In this document: positions 6,243 to 14,260 of the stretch, in pieces
Layout: every line of letters starts with the position of its first letter
Position numbering within the stretch: the first letter of the stretch is position 1
From: an uncultured Lachnospiraceae bacterium
Lineage (GTDB): Bacteria; Bacillota; Clostridia; Lachnospirales; Lachnospiraceae
DNA: 29,722 bases
Assembly: GCA_910584785.1 (NCBI GenBank)
Contig: CAJUDX010000012.1
Coordinates: 11,334 to 41,055, forward strand
Reading direction: 5' to 3'
Made by a program: the position numbers and the translations under genes
Notes under the pieces: generated by a model
What the model was told of the DNA's origin: nothing
The model's database searches: none
Seen by the model: only the letters and a program-made list of their open reading frames with translations

Positions 6243-8518
6243 TATGCTGCCACCACATCCCTTATCTCGGTTCCCTCATAAAAGAACCCTAATATTTCCT
6301 CATAGCCCTTTCCTGCCTTTGCCATGCCCTGCGCCCCGTTCTGGCTCATTCCTGCACCATGTCCATAGCCTCCGCCGTAAATGGTAAACAGCCGGCTTCC
6401 ATCCTTCGCCGTCCCTGTCTCTTCGATAGAAATAAATGCGCTGGGCAAAAGGCTCCATCCGTCAACTACCTGTCCGTCCTTGCGTTCAATTTCCAGATCC
6501 TTGCTCCCCAGTACCCGGCGAACCTCCATCTGATCGCTGCACGACCTCTTCTTTCCGTCCTTATCGGTAAGTATCATCTCCTGGACAATTCCTCCAGCTC
6601 CCCGCTTTGTCACCTCTATCGTTTCGATCCAGTTCATTTCCAGCTTGCTTCCCAGCGTACTTCCCTTATACAGCGCCTTCCAGCGGTACATCGAATACCC
6701 CGAATCAAACGAGGGAATCTCCATGTTTTTAATAAACGCCGCAAACGCCTGGTTGGTATGTAAGTCCAGACACCTTCGTTCTTCCTGCAATTCCACAGCC
6801 TTAAGATAGGGGAGCGCCTCACCCGAACCACCCCAAACACTTCCATCGGTTCCATGCCCGCAGGACGTCGAATAATAATAGGTTGAAGCCGGTTCATCTT
6901 CATAAAACAAAATCTTTCCGCAGGTTTCATCCACCGCCGTATCTGTCCGTGCATCCGAAGCCACATTATTATACACCTGATAATTCGTGCTGTCGTCCAC
7001 ATGGGCCCCGTGCTGACTGTAGCTGTTCCCGATAATCTGCTGATAGGCGTACGTTCTGGCACAGACCGCCTGGGCCTTTAACGCCTCCATTTCATAGCCT
7101 GCCGGCATCTCACTGGGCACCACCTTTTTTAAATAATCCTCCAGTAAAAGGTCATTGACCAGAACCAGCTTTCCATCCTCCTCACGAATTTCCAAAACCC
7201 CGCCGTATACCGGCGTGCCCTGATCGCGAACCAGACTGTCTATCTGAATTCCGTCCTTATCTCTGGCAGGGGTAATCACCACGCGCTGCGCCTTTAAATA
7301 ATCGTCTCCCGGACGAATTGTAAGCTGCGTCCCCGCAGGCAGCTGCTTTTTCTCCTTTTCCTTATCGCCATAACTAATCACCGCGTCACAGTTCAATGTA
7401 AGGCTGACATCCGAATGAAAAAGCGAGGTAAAACCTTTATCCATTAGCAACACCCGGATTCGTTCACCGTTAAAGGGGCGCACCGTCAGCGCTGCACAGA
7501 TTTTCCCCTCTGCCGCCACAAATTCCTGCAGATCATATCCTACAAGAATATTTGACCGGCTCTGTTCCTCATATTCCCCGTAAACCTTAAACACCCGGAA
7601 ATTTTCAGAAAGGCTTAACACGCCATAGCCCTCGATTTCCACAAAGTCCTCGCCTATCGCCAGAACCTTTCCCTGAATCCTGTCTTTTTTCAGCCGGATT
7701 TTCTCTAAAACCCCATCCTTTACATGAAGATCCGCGATATGATGTACCTGGATATCCTTATCCATATCCTTTTGGGGCAATACAAATGCCCTGGGAACCT
7801 GCCCGGCATGAAAGAAAAGCTTTTCTCCGGTAATCTCCTCTAACCATACATTTTCATAGACTACCGACTCCGTTACCTGACGGCTTACCCCGGCAATCTC
7901 CCCGTCTCGAACAAAAACCCGGATTTTCCGGTCAAGATAAGCATCCAAAGCCAGTCCTTCAAAGCGAAAATCGCCCTTATCCGTATAGCAAATCCAGGGT
8001 TTGCCATTTTCCATCTGATTCGGTGTCCCATAGAGGATGACATCTAAGGTTTTAAGCCCTTCTTCTTCCTGAGCCTTTGCCGCATCCTCATAGATCTGCC
8101 ACCACAAATCTGCCGGAAAGGGAAGTTTTTGGTTGCTCTGGTTTAAATTCACCCGGTCTGCATAATTCTTTCCCAAAAATCCAGCCAGGCGCTTTGCCTC
8201 CCGGTAGGTCAGATCCTGATTTGCCGCTGCTGCTGTGCTCTCCGTATATTCATTGGATAAGCCTTCATGGTCAAAAAGATAATCCATGTACACGGTATAC
8301 CAATTATTCTTTTCTTTTTCTGTAAAATAAGAACTCCCCTTTTCTTCCTGATACTGTATACATTCTTCGCGGGAAACAGCAAATAATGCCGCTGCCTTCG
8401 CCGCCTGCGCCCTGGATATCCCCGGCCTTTCCGGTTCCAGAAATAAAATCAGGGCAATCAAAAGGGCGATAAGTACAACAATCCCTCCCATCCGAAGGAT
8501 AAATCCCCGTTTACTCAT
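6239..8518 (-). CDS. SpoIID/LytB-family membrane-anchored lytic transglycosylase-like protein
   Basis: This 759-residue protein has an N-terminal membrane anchor (about 9-28) and a long extracellular part. Its C-terminal third is the SpoIID domain. The likely catalytic glutamate is Glu470 in VPSEMPAG, followed by EALKAQAVCARTYA. Cys553/His555 in STSCGHGTDG resemble the metal-binding segment, and GGGYGHGAGMSQNGAQGMA near 715-733 is the family signature. SpoIID cleaves glycan strands stripped of peptide; here it may act on cell-wall peptidoglycan in spores or growing cells. The protein is about twice the size of sporulation SpoIID, with about 430 residues of unassigned region before the domain. 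ATG at 8518 is chosen because AAGGAAG lies upstream and a membrane anchor begins at once. It overlaps the permease gene by 8 nt, so the two are translationally linked. Confidence 0.88.
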   Translation of the reverse strand: MSKRGFILRMGGIVVLIALLIALILFLEPERPGISRAQAAKAAALFAVSREECIQYQEEKGSSYFTEKEKNNWYTVYMDYLFDHEGLSNEYTESTAAAANQDLTYREAKRLAGFLGKNYADRVNLNQSNQKLPFPADLWWQIYEDAAKAQEEEGLKTLDVILYGTPNQMENGKPWICYTDKGDFRFEGLALDAYLDRKIRVFVRDGEIAGVSRQVTESVVYENVWLEEITGEKLFFHAGQVPRAFVLPQKDMDKDIQVHHIADLHVKDGVLEKIRLKKDRIQGKVLAIGEDFVEIEGYGVLSLSENFRVFKVYGEYEEQSRSNILVGYDLQEFVAAEGKICAALTVRPFNGERIRVLLMDKGFTSLFHSDVSLTLNCDAVISYGDKEKEKKQLPAGTQLTIRPGDDYLKAQRVVITPARDKDGIQIDSLVRDQGTPVYGGVLEIREEDGKLVLVNDLLLEDYLKKVVPSEMPAGYEMEALKAQAVCARTYAYQQIIGNSYSQHGAHVDDSTNYQVYNNVASDARTDTAVDETCGKILFYEDEPASTYYYSTSCGHGTDGSVWGGSGEALPYLKAVELQEERRCLDLHTNQAFAAFIKNMEIPSFDSGYSMYRWKALYKGSTLGSKLEMNWIETIEVTKRGAGGIVQEMILTDKDGKKRSCSDQMEVRRVLGSKDLEIERKDGQVVDGWSLLPSAFISIEETGTAKDGSRLFTIYGGGYGHGAGMSQNGAQGMAKAGKGYEEILGFFYEGTEIRDVVAAY

Positions 8519-9812
8519 GGCTTCCTTTCTCTGGGCTTTCTTTCTCCTGGTTATCGGAAATCTCCCCGTCTGGAAGAACCGTTTTCTTTTTGGGATTACT
8601 TCCTTCCAGACAGACAGCTCCCGCATAGGCCGAAGTTTCCTCTGGGAGATTGCGTTTTCTTAACAATGTCTTAATAATATCCGACAGCAAACGGTAAATC
8701 ACCGCAAAGGTGGGAACGCCGATAATCATTCCCACAAAGCCGAATGCTCCCCCAAAAAGAAGAATGGAAAATAACACCCAAAAACCAGATATCCCTGTGG
8801 ACTCGCCCAAAATCCTTGGCCCCAGGATATTCCCATCAAACTGCTGAAGAATCAGGATAAAAATTAAAAAATACACACACTGAATAGGATTATTTAACAG
8901 CACCAAAATCGCTGATGGCACCGCCCCGATAAACGGCCCAAAAAAGGGAATAATATTTGTCACACCGATAATTACGCTGATTAACATAACATAGGGAAGC
9001 TTCATTAATGTCATACAGAAAAAGCAGATAATCCCAATAATCAGCGAATCCACCAGCTTACCGATAATAAAGCCTCCAAACACTGAATGCGTGTACTTCG
9101 CCTCTTCAATCAGCCGGTTTGCCCAGGCCAGCGGAAAAATACCATAAATGCACTTTTTGGCAATGGTCAGCAGACTGCCTTTCATATTCAGCAGGTAAAT
9201 CATTACAATTAAGCCGATTAATACATTTTTCAGCCAGTTAATTACACTGAACATCCCGCTTGAAACACTGCCCACAATCTTATCCAGATTAGGAGCCACA
9301 ACATCCTTCCCCAGGGTCTTTCCCCACTGCATCGCCTGATCCAGGTAAAACGTCACCTGTTCACGAATATCGGGATTATTATTCAGGCGTTCCTCCACCC
9401 AGAAATAAAAATGATTAATATTCTCCGGCAATGCCTCCAAAACCGTTTTAATGCTCTGATGGATCTGCGGAATAAGCATGGAAAACAACCCGGCAACAAT
9501 AAAATATAAGATCACCAGACTGGCAGTCGTCCCCAGAAACTTCCCTGCGCTTTCCCTGCGTTTATCACTCTTTACCCAGTGCTTCCCATAAGTATCCACC
9601 ACGGCAATACACCAATTATACACTGGTGCCAATAGGTAGGCCAGCACTGCCCCGTAAATAATCGGTGTCAATATCGTAAACAACGCTGCTCCCGCTGCCT
9701 TAACCTGTTCAAAACGCACCAGTAAATAGGCAAACGCTATACTGGCAGCAATCACACAAAACGCCGTTATCCCCCAATAAATATAATCCTTAAACTTATG
9801 ATGATGATTCAT
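8511..9812 (-). CDS. AI-2E/PerM family membrane transporter
   Basis: This 433-residue polytopic membrane protein has paired hydrophobic segments at the N-terminus, a central extracellular amphipathic region (about 110-195) and a dense C-terminal membrane block. The C-terminal part has features typical of the family (PF01594): the PYVMLISVIIGVTNIIPFFG stretch, then ILQQFDGNILGPRILG. Family members are proposed exporters of small molecules, and YtvI-like ones are found in sporulating Firmicutes, so the substrate is unknown. ATG at 9812 follows AAGGAAG by a normal spacing; a longer GTG-initiated form from 9878 is less likely. The C-terminal tail is charged (EKESPEKGSHE) and its last codons overlap the SpoIID-like gene. 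Confidence 0.9.
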   Translation of the reverse strand: MNHHHKFKDYIYWGITAFCVIAASIAFAYLLVRFEQVKAAGAALFTILTPIIYGAVLAYLLAPVYNWCIAVVDTYGKHWVKSDKRRESAGKFLGTTASLVILYFIVAGLFSMLIPQIHQSIKTVLEALPENINHFYFWVEERLNNNPDIREQVTFYLDQAMQWGKTLGKDVVAPNLDKIVGSVSSGMFSVINWLKNVLIGLIVMIYLLNMKGSLLTIAKKCIYGIFPLAWANRLIEEAKYTHSVFGGFIIGKLVDSLIIGIICFFCMTLMKLPYVMLISVIIGVTNIIPFFGPFIGAVPSAILVLLNNPIQCVYFLIFILILQQFDGNILGPRILGESTGISGFWVLFSILLFGGAFGFVGMIIGVPTFAVIYRLLSDIIKTLLRKRNLPEETSAYAGAVCLEGSNPKKKTVLPDGEISDNQEKESPEKGSHE

Positions 9813-9913
9813 TCTACACTTCCTTATTAAACTTTTTTCGCTGTTGTTTTTTTCTGCACTGGGCAGCACTTCCTGCACAGGATAATCTTTCCTGACAAAT
9901 AAAGCAAAACAGA

Positions 9914-9935
9914 AAGCAGCGATTTCTCGCTGCTT
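9914..9935 (-). terminator. Terminator downstream of 6S RNA
   Basis: Perfect 9-bp arms AAGCAGCGA and TCGCTGCTT around a 4-nt loop are followed on the minus strand by TTCTGTTTT. It closes the 6S transcript about 100 nt before the permease gene. Confidence 0.8.
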
Positions 9936-9942
9936 CTTATCT

Positions 9943-10149
9943 TAGGTAATCCCAAAATGCCGGTTCTTACTCATTGACGCCTAGCCGTGCTAGGTGGGTA
10001 ACCTCACTTAGACTTCTGCCTTCCACTCAAAACGGAGGCCTGACATCCGTCTAAAAATATCGGAATCCCTTATGTCATACTGTAGGTTCAAATAAAGTAA
10101 GAGTGTCGAACATCCCAGGAATTACTCTTCCCATAGGTTTGCTTCACAT
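9943..10149 (-). ncRNA. ssrS: 6S RNA
   Basis: No protein frame covers this segment, but the minus strand folds like 6S RNA, the regulator that binds sigma-A RNA polymerase by imitating an open promoter. The 5' side GTAATTCC (10119-10126) pairs with the 3' side GGGATTAC (9946-9953), and TCTTAC pairs with GTAAGA further in. The two sides of the central bubble lie before TTAGAC and after GTCTAA (10008-10013 and 10049-10054), which close the apical stem. The 3' bubble side carries a small perfect hairpin, CCTAGC-ACG-GCTAGG (9980-9994), as in known Gram-positive 6S RNAs. GGGATGTTCG and GGCATTTTGGGATT also resemble the ends of E. coli 6S. A consensus promoter and a terminator bracket it. Confidence 0.82.
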
Positions 10150-10155
10150 GGTTTG

Positions 10156-10184
10156 ATTATACAACAGCCGATTCTCTTTTTCAA
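10156..10184 (-). promoter_or_regulatory. Sigma-A promoter of 6S RNA
   Basis: TTGAAA (10179-10184) and TATAAT (10156-10161) are 17 nt apart on the minus strand, predicting a start near 10149. A second TATAAT on the same strand (10196-10201) lacks a good -35. Confidence 0.85.
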
Positions 10185-10232
10185 GAACTTTTTTGATTAT
10201 ACCATATCTTTCCTCAGGTTAAAAGAAAATAT

Positions 10233-10262
10233 TGAAGTTTTTCCTTTTCTTTTTCCGTTATA
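10233..10262 (+). promoter_or_regulatory. Candidate ECF-type autoregulated promoter
   Basis: TGAAGTTTTT begins at 10233 and CGTTATA at 10256; TGAAGT and CGTT are separated by 17 nt. This resembles Bacillota ECF promoters (TGAAAC near -35, CGT near -10). It lies about 45 nt before the sigma-factor start. TATACT (10259-10264) could also serve sigma-A, but its TTGAAG is 21 nt away, which is too far. Confidence 0.45.
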
Positions 10263-10306
10263 CTATATAGAAGAATATATTCTCATTACAAAGGAGGATT
10301 CATTCC

Positions 10307-10822
10307 TTGGACTCGCAGGAGCAGCTGGAACGCTGGATGACTGAATACCAAAACTTAATATATTCCATCTGCTATCGACTTACCGGAGATTACTTCGATT
10401 CTGAGGATTTAGCCCAGGATACCTTTCTTTCTGCTTACCGGCATTATAAGGATTTTGACGGACAGAATGAAAAAGCCTGGCTTTGTCGTATTGCCACAAA
10501 TAAGTGTATTGACTATTTAAAACGGGCAGGACGGCGTTCTGTTCCCACCGAAGATGTTTACTTTACTTCGATTCCTGATCAGTCACCTTCCCTGGAAAAA
10601 AAGGTACTGGAAAACGACTTGCAGAAACGCCTGTGGGACTGCTGCAACCAGCTCGCCCCGCCCTACCGCCAGGTCGCCTTAGACTACTATTACTACGAAC
10701 TGGACATCAGCGAAATCACAGAAAAAACCGGAAAAAATAAAAAAACCCTGCAGACACAGATTTACCGCGCCAAGGGTATGCTAAGAAAACTAATCAGAGA
10801 GGAGGATTTACGTCATGACTGA
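10307..10822 (+). CDS. ECF-type RNA polymerase sigma factor
   Basis: This 171-residue protein has the two-domain layout of extracytoplasmic-function sigma factors. Region 2 (about 14-75) reads NLIYSICYRLTG, DSEDLAQDTFLSAYRH and KAWLCRIATNKCIDYLKR. Region 4 (about 115-165) has PPYRQVALDYY and a helix-turn-helix ending KTLQTQIYRAKGMLRKL. The start is TTG at 10307, set by AAGGAGG (10291-10297) 9 nt upstream. It heads a three-gene operon in which each next gene overlaps the last by 8 nt, which suggests tight coupling with a membrane regulator. The inducing signal is not evident. Confidence 0.93.
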   Translation: MDSQEQLERWMTEYQNLIYSICYRLTGDYFDSEDLAQDTFLSAYRHYKDFDGQNEKAWLCRIATNKCIDYLKRAGRRSVPTEDVYFTSIPDQSPSLEKKVLENDLQKRLWDCCNQLAPPYRQVALDYYYYELDISEITEKTGKNKKTLQTQIYRAKGMLRKLIREEDLRHD

Positions 10823-11267
10823 GCCAACTATACAGCAACATACCATAGAACAATTTACTTCTTTAGAAGAACTTTATTCCCTGTGCCAGGATGATAACTG
10901 GCTGATGGGTTTTATTCAGGATACTGAAAACCACAGAATGGTTAAAGTACCTGCCCATATGAAAGAAGAAACTTTAAAGCAGATTTCTTCTCCCCTCTCT
11001 TCCCCTGGTGAGAGGAGAATTTCCCCTTCCGCCATCACCATGCTAAAAGATAACGGAATCTCCTGCAGAAGAATAAAAAACAAGCCCCTTTCCAAACACA
11101 TGGAGCTCTTTCTCTACAGCCTGCGGGTCAGTGCGGCAACCATGGGAGCGATTATTGTGCTCTTTTTAGCCCCCCCATCGCTTAAACTGCTGCATACGAC
11201 ATTTTCAAATTCCGCCATGGAATTTTCCAATGTTTTTTATCTAAGGGAGGTACAACCAAATGAGTAG
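10815..11267 (+). CDS. Single-pass membrane protein, probable anti-sigma factor
   Basis: This 150-residue protein has a hydrophilic N-terminal part of about 100 residues, one hydrophobic segment (about 104-122, SAATMGAIIVLFLAP) and a short outer tail. The gene overlaps the ECF sigma gene by 8 nt, and AGGAGG precedes its ATG. Size, topology and position fit a membrane-bound anti-sigma factor that holds the sigma factor with its cytosolic N-terminus. No zinc HxxxCxxC anti-sigma motif is present and no homologue was recognised, so the role is inferred from context. Confidence 0.6.
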   Translation: MTEPTIQQHTIEQFTSLEELYSLCQDDNWLMGFIQDTENHRMVKVPAHMKEETLKQISSPLSSPGERRISPSAITMLKDNGISCRRIKNKPLSKHMELFLYSLRVSAATMGAIIVLFLAPPSLKLLHTTFSNSAMEFSNVFYLREVQPNE

Positions 11268-11805
11268 AAAAAAAAGCGGATTTTTAACCTTCTGCTGTTC
11301 TCTTTTGCCGGGAGCAGGGGAAATGTATCTTGGATTTTTAAAACAGGGGGCAAGTATTATGACCCTGTTCCTTCTCCTGTTTGCTGTGTGCGGAGTTATT
11401 TTTCCTCCTGCGGCAACCTTCTGTTCCGTTGTCTGGTTTTACAGTTTCTTCCACACCCATAACTTAAACAGCCTGCCCGACGATGAATTTTATGCTATCC
11501 AGGACGAATACATCATCCATTTTTCGCAGATCACCAAAGGACAGGAAGTGCTGCTCAACCGCTATCGAAAGCTTTTTGCCTTCATCCTAATCTTTTTAGG
11601 CGCCTCCATCATCTGGAGGAATATCAACCACTTCCTGCTCTACATTGCCTACGATGTCCTGGCGCTTCCCGAAGAACTATTGGACGTTTTTCAATGGTTC
11701 ATCCAATCTCTGCCGCAAATGATTATTGCCCTGGCAATTATTGCTTTTGGTTTTTACCTTATCCGCAATAAAAAGAAGGAACTTTTAGAACTTGAGCACA
11801 AATAA
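11260..11805 (+). CDS. Polytopic membrane protein of the ECF sigma operon
   Basis: This 181-residue protein has about four membrane segments, in two pairs (about 8-62 and 102-170). The N-terminus has LPGAGEMYLGFLKQG, a pattern like that of small TM2-type membrane proteins. A charged loop (about 68-100) lies between the pairs and a Lys/Glu-rich tail ends the protein. ATG at 11260 is preceded by AGGGAGG and overlaps the previous gene by 8 nt. It may sense envelope state or modulate the anti-sigma factor; this is inference from the operon only. Confidence 0.72.
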   Translation: MSRKKSGFLTFCCSLLPGAGEMYLGFLKQGASIMTLFLLLFAVCGVIFPPAATFCSVVWFYSFFHTHNLNSLPDDEFYAIQDEYIIHFSQITKGQEVLLNRYRKLFAFILIFLGASIIWRNINHFLLYIAYDVLALPEELLDVFQWFIQSLPQMIIALAIIAFGFYLIRNKKKELLELEHK

Positions 11806-11846
11806 ATAACCAACAAGCTGTAATTCATCAAAAACATATCAAAAAC

Positions 11847-11896
11847 AAGAAAGAAAAAGCCTAACCATACGCACCGGATCAGGCTTTTTCTTTCTT
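11847..11896. terminator. Bidirectional terminator between the sigma operon and pckA
   Basis: Arms 11847-11862 and 11881-11896 are perfectly complementary over 16 bp (AAGAAAGAAAAAGCCT and its reverse complement) with an 18-nt loop. The A-rich and T-rich flanks of the arms serve both convergent transcripts. Confidence 0.9.
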
Positions 11897-11975
11897 CATT
11901 TACAACACGCTTATCTTCCAGTCACAACGGACTTCATCTCTGACATCCATAGAACGGAAGAGGTTAAACCATAAA

Positions 11976-13673
11976 TTAACCTAACTCGTCAACAACCTTC
12001 TGAATTGCAGCTAAAGCGTCATCCGGCAGCTTGTCATAGCCTTCTTTCGCTGTAGCAAATTCCTTAATCTCATTTACACGGTCATTCATACGGGCCTTTA
12101 ACTGCCCTACATAATCAGGATCGTTCATATCCGGCACAAAGCCTTCCCAATCCATGATTTCGATATCGGTAAACGGTCCCCACTTCTTAAAGTCAGCCTT
12201 TTTCTCTACGATTGCCTCCAGAATACCTAAGGTATCTGCAGGTTTAACCTTCTTACCCATGAAATCACCGGTATTAATGATATAGCAGTCTACATTCTTC
12301 TCTTCTACCAGCTTCTTAAACTTCTCATAATCATTTGCCAGCGGATAAGTTCTGAATGGGTTGGCATAAGGTACAACAACCAGCTTGTTCGGATCTACGC
12401 CAGGAGCCAGACGCTCTGCGGAAGATCTCTTAGTTGCCAGGGTAGCACCCATAACCGATGCCAGGGAAGCACCCTTTAACCGAACTACCGGCGGAATCGT
12501 CGGGTCTTTCATAATCCAGAAAATCGCATTAACCGGAGCATCGATCTTATCTACGCGGTTCGGCGACCATAATTTGGATTTAATCGCACGACCATTGCCG
12601 TTACGGATATCTTCGGTAACTAACTGAAGCTTTCCGTCCTCATCTAAGGTAGCGGAGCAGTTCTGTGCTGTCAGCAGGTACTGGTTATCTGCGCATCCGG
12701 TCGGATAATCTGCTGTCTTATCAAAATAGGTCGGCTCTAAAGCGATGGAAGCACAGGTATCGGTATTGATAATAAAAGCATCATCATGCAGAACCTTAAT
12801 TTCATACTTGCCATTATGCTTTGCATGGGTTAATGTGGATTTACCGGAACCGGACAGACCATATACGGAAGCAACAAACTTGCTGCCATCAGCCAGGGTA
12901 TATTCCTTCTGTCCGCCGTGACAGGATGCGTAACCGTTGCGGTTGGCAATCGCCCATGCCATGGTCAGCGTGCCCTTCTTATGCTCGCCGAAATACCGCA
13001 TACCTAAGATACATGCACAGTTGGTTTCGGTATTAAAGTAGCACAGGGTTTTCTTCTGCGGATCAGACAGGCAGTCTAAGGATACGTTTGGACGGTCAGA
13101 ACCGTTCCACTGCGGATCGGAGAAGATAAAGATGTCAGCTTCCTTGCCATCGCCAACCGGCTTGGAATTTTTATACATCTTTACATACTCGTCAGACATA
13201 TACTGGAAGTTCAGCATCCAGTTATACATAACATTCTCTTCGCCCTCAGGAATCAAAAGGTGAGCCTTTACCATAAATTCAGGATCAAGACCTACAAATA
13301 CTTCTGCATGATACATGGTTTTCCAGCGGGACTCATAAACAGCATCCATGGCAACCAGATCAAGGGCTGCACAGTTCACTCCTGGCTCACCGGAAATACG
13401 GCGTGCCGTAGCGTAACGACCCGTAATCGCACCGTCGTTAAACAGCAGAACCTTTGCATCTTTCTCTAAGCCAAATTCTTCGCCACGGTAAACTGGCATA
13501 TCCGTTACGATGGTTCCTGGAGAATTCTTTGCTAATTCATAAGCTTCCTTTAATGTGTTTACCTTTACCACATTATTTCCATAGAAAGCGGCTTCAATGA
13601 TGGATCTTGTTTTGGAAAAGCCTGGCTTGTCTTTTCCAATTTCAGCAATTGGGTAATATGCTTTTGTTGACAT
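11976..13673 (-). CDS. pckA: Phosphoenolpyruvate carboxykinase (ATP)
   Basis: This 565-residue cytosolic enzyme interconverts oxaloacetate plus ATP with PEP, CO2 and ADP. The P-loop GLSGSGKST (272-280) and HDDAF (296-300) belong to the kinase site, and the C-terminal part carries SAERLAPG, NPFRTYPLA and YIINTGDF. Length matches the ATP-type family. ATG at 13673 is chosen because AAAGGAGG precedes it; an upstream in-frame start at 13700 would place the ribosome binding site inside the gene. A strong sigma-A promoter lies just upstream. In anaerobes that fix CO2 into C4 acids the enzyme can run toward oxaloacetate, and the carboxyltransferase gene at the right edge fits that metabolism. Confidence 0.96.
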   Translation of the reverse strand: MSTKAYYPIAEIGKDKPGFSKTRSIIEAAFYGNNVVKVNTLKEAYELAKNSPGTIVTDMPVYRGEEFGLEKDAKVLLFNDGAITGRYATARRISGEPGVNCAALDLVAMDAVYESRWKTMYHAEVFVGLDPEFMVKAHLLIPEGEENVMYNWMLNFQYMSDEYVKMYKNSKPVGDGKEADIFIFSDPQWNGSDRPNVSLDCLSDPQKKTLCYFNTETNCACILGMRYFGEHKKGTLTMAWAIANRNGYASCHGGQKEYTLADGSKFVASVYGLSGSGKSTLTHAKHNGKYEIKVLHDDAFIINTDTCASIALEPTYFDKTADYPTGCADNQYLLTAQNCSATLDEDGKLQLVTEDIRNGNGRAIKSKLWSPNRVDKIDAPVNAIFWIMKDPTIPPVVRLKGASLASVMGATLATKRSSAERLAPGVDPNKLVVVPYANPFRTYPLANDYEKFKKLVEEKNVDCYIINTGDFMGKKVKPADTLGILEAIVEKKADFKKWGPFTDIEIMDWEGFVPDMNDPDYVGQLKARMNDRVNEIKEFATAKEGYDKLPDDALAAIQKVVDELG

Positions 13674-13710
13674 AGAAAATCCTCCTTTTGATAAATCCAA
13701 ATTTGTTTTT

Positions 13711-13739
13711 ATTATCTCACTTCGTTAAGAAAAAGTCAA
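13711..13739 (-). promoter_or_regulatory. Sigma-A promoter of pckA
   Basis: TTGACT (13734-13739) and GATAAT (13711-13716) are 17 nt apart on the minus strand, 38 nt before the start codon. The -35 overlaps a palindrome at 13735-13750. Confidence 0.8.
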
Positions 13740-13750
13740 TAATAATTGAC
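13735..13750. promoter_or_regulatory. Palindrome over the pckA -35, possible operator
   Basis: GTCAAT-AATA-ATTGAC is a perfect 6-bp inverted repeat with a 4-nt centre. It covers most of the pckA -35 hexamer and extends upstream, a position suited to a repressor. No cognate regulator gene is adjacent. Confidence 0.4.
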
Positions 13751-13834
13751 GAATACACAAAAATTTTAGATTTTATTCCATTTTTTGTAAATCCTTTTAT
13801 TCCTCAAAAACAATCTCCAATTCTCTCCAAAACT

Positions 13835-14179
13835 CTACGCTTCATTAATCACCAAAGCAATCATCTCCAAATCCTCTTCACTATTATTCTCCATACTGTG
13901 CCACTCACCGCAGGCAATCGTACAGATATCTCCCGGATGAACAACTGTCCTGGACTTATCATTATCCACAAATACCCCTTCACCCTTAATAATATAATAG
14001 GGCTCCGTATTCCCCACATGCTGATGCCATCCGATACTGCAATGCGCAGGAATTACCACGCGGGCATACATCGACCCATGCCCCATCAGCTCCTCAGGGC
14101 TTAAAATCGGATACAGCGTAATACTCCCGTTCCCCCCGCGCAAATTCTCCTTCACCACTGCCTCATTCTTCCTTACCAT
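13835..14179 (-). CDS. Single-domain cupin protein
   Basis: This 114-residue protein is one small beta-barrel cupin. The first cupin motif is visible as SIGWHQHVGNTEPYYIIKGEG (about 47-67), giving two His and a Glu as metal ligands. The second, GDICTIACGEWHSMEN, adds the last His. Such proteins bind a metal and often a small acid or sugar; the ligand is not readable here. ATG at 14179 follows AGGAGG by 7 nt. It sits downstream of radA with an 81-nt gap and upstream of pckA, which has its own promoter. Confidence 0.88.
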   Translation of the reverse strand: MVRKNEAVVKENLRGGNGSITLYPILSPEELMGHGSMYARVVIPAHCSIGWHQHVGNTEPYYIIKGEGVFVDNDKSRTVVHPGDICTIACGEWHSMENNSEEDLEMIALVINEA

Positions 14180-14260
14180 AAAAATTCCTCCTTTATTTGA
14201 TTATTTTTCTGTTTTTTCATTTTCCATCAGCTAACTGCCGCAGGCATAGCATTTACCCCT

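Noticed and set aside
9813..9878. Longer permease start at GTG 9878
   Set aside because: The extra 22 residues are polar and unlike a permease start, while ATG at 9812 has AAGGAAG at good distance.
10259..10264. TATACT as a sigma-A -10 for the ECF sigma gene
   Set aside because: The only -35-like TTGAAG is 21 nt away, which is too long; the ECF-type reading of the same region fits better.
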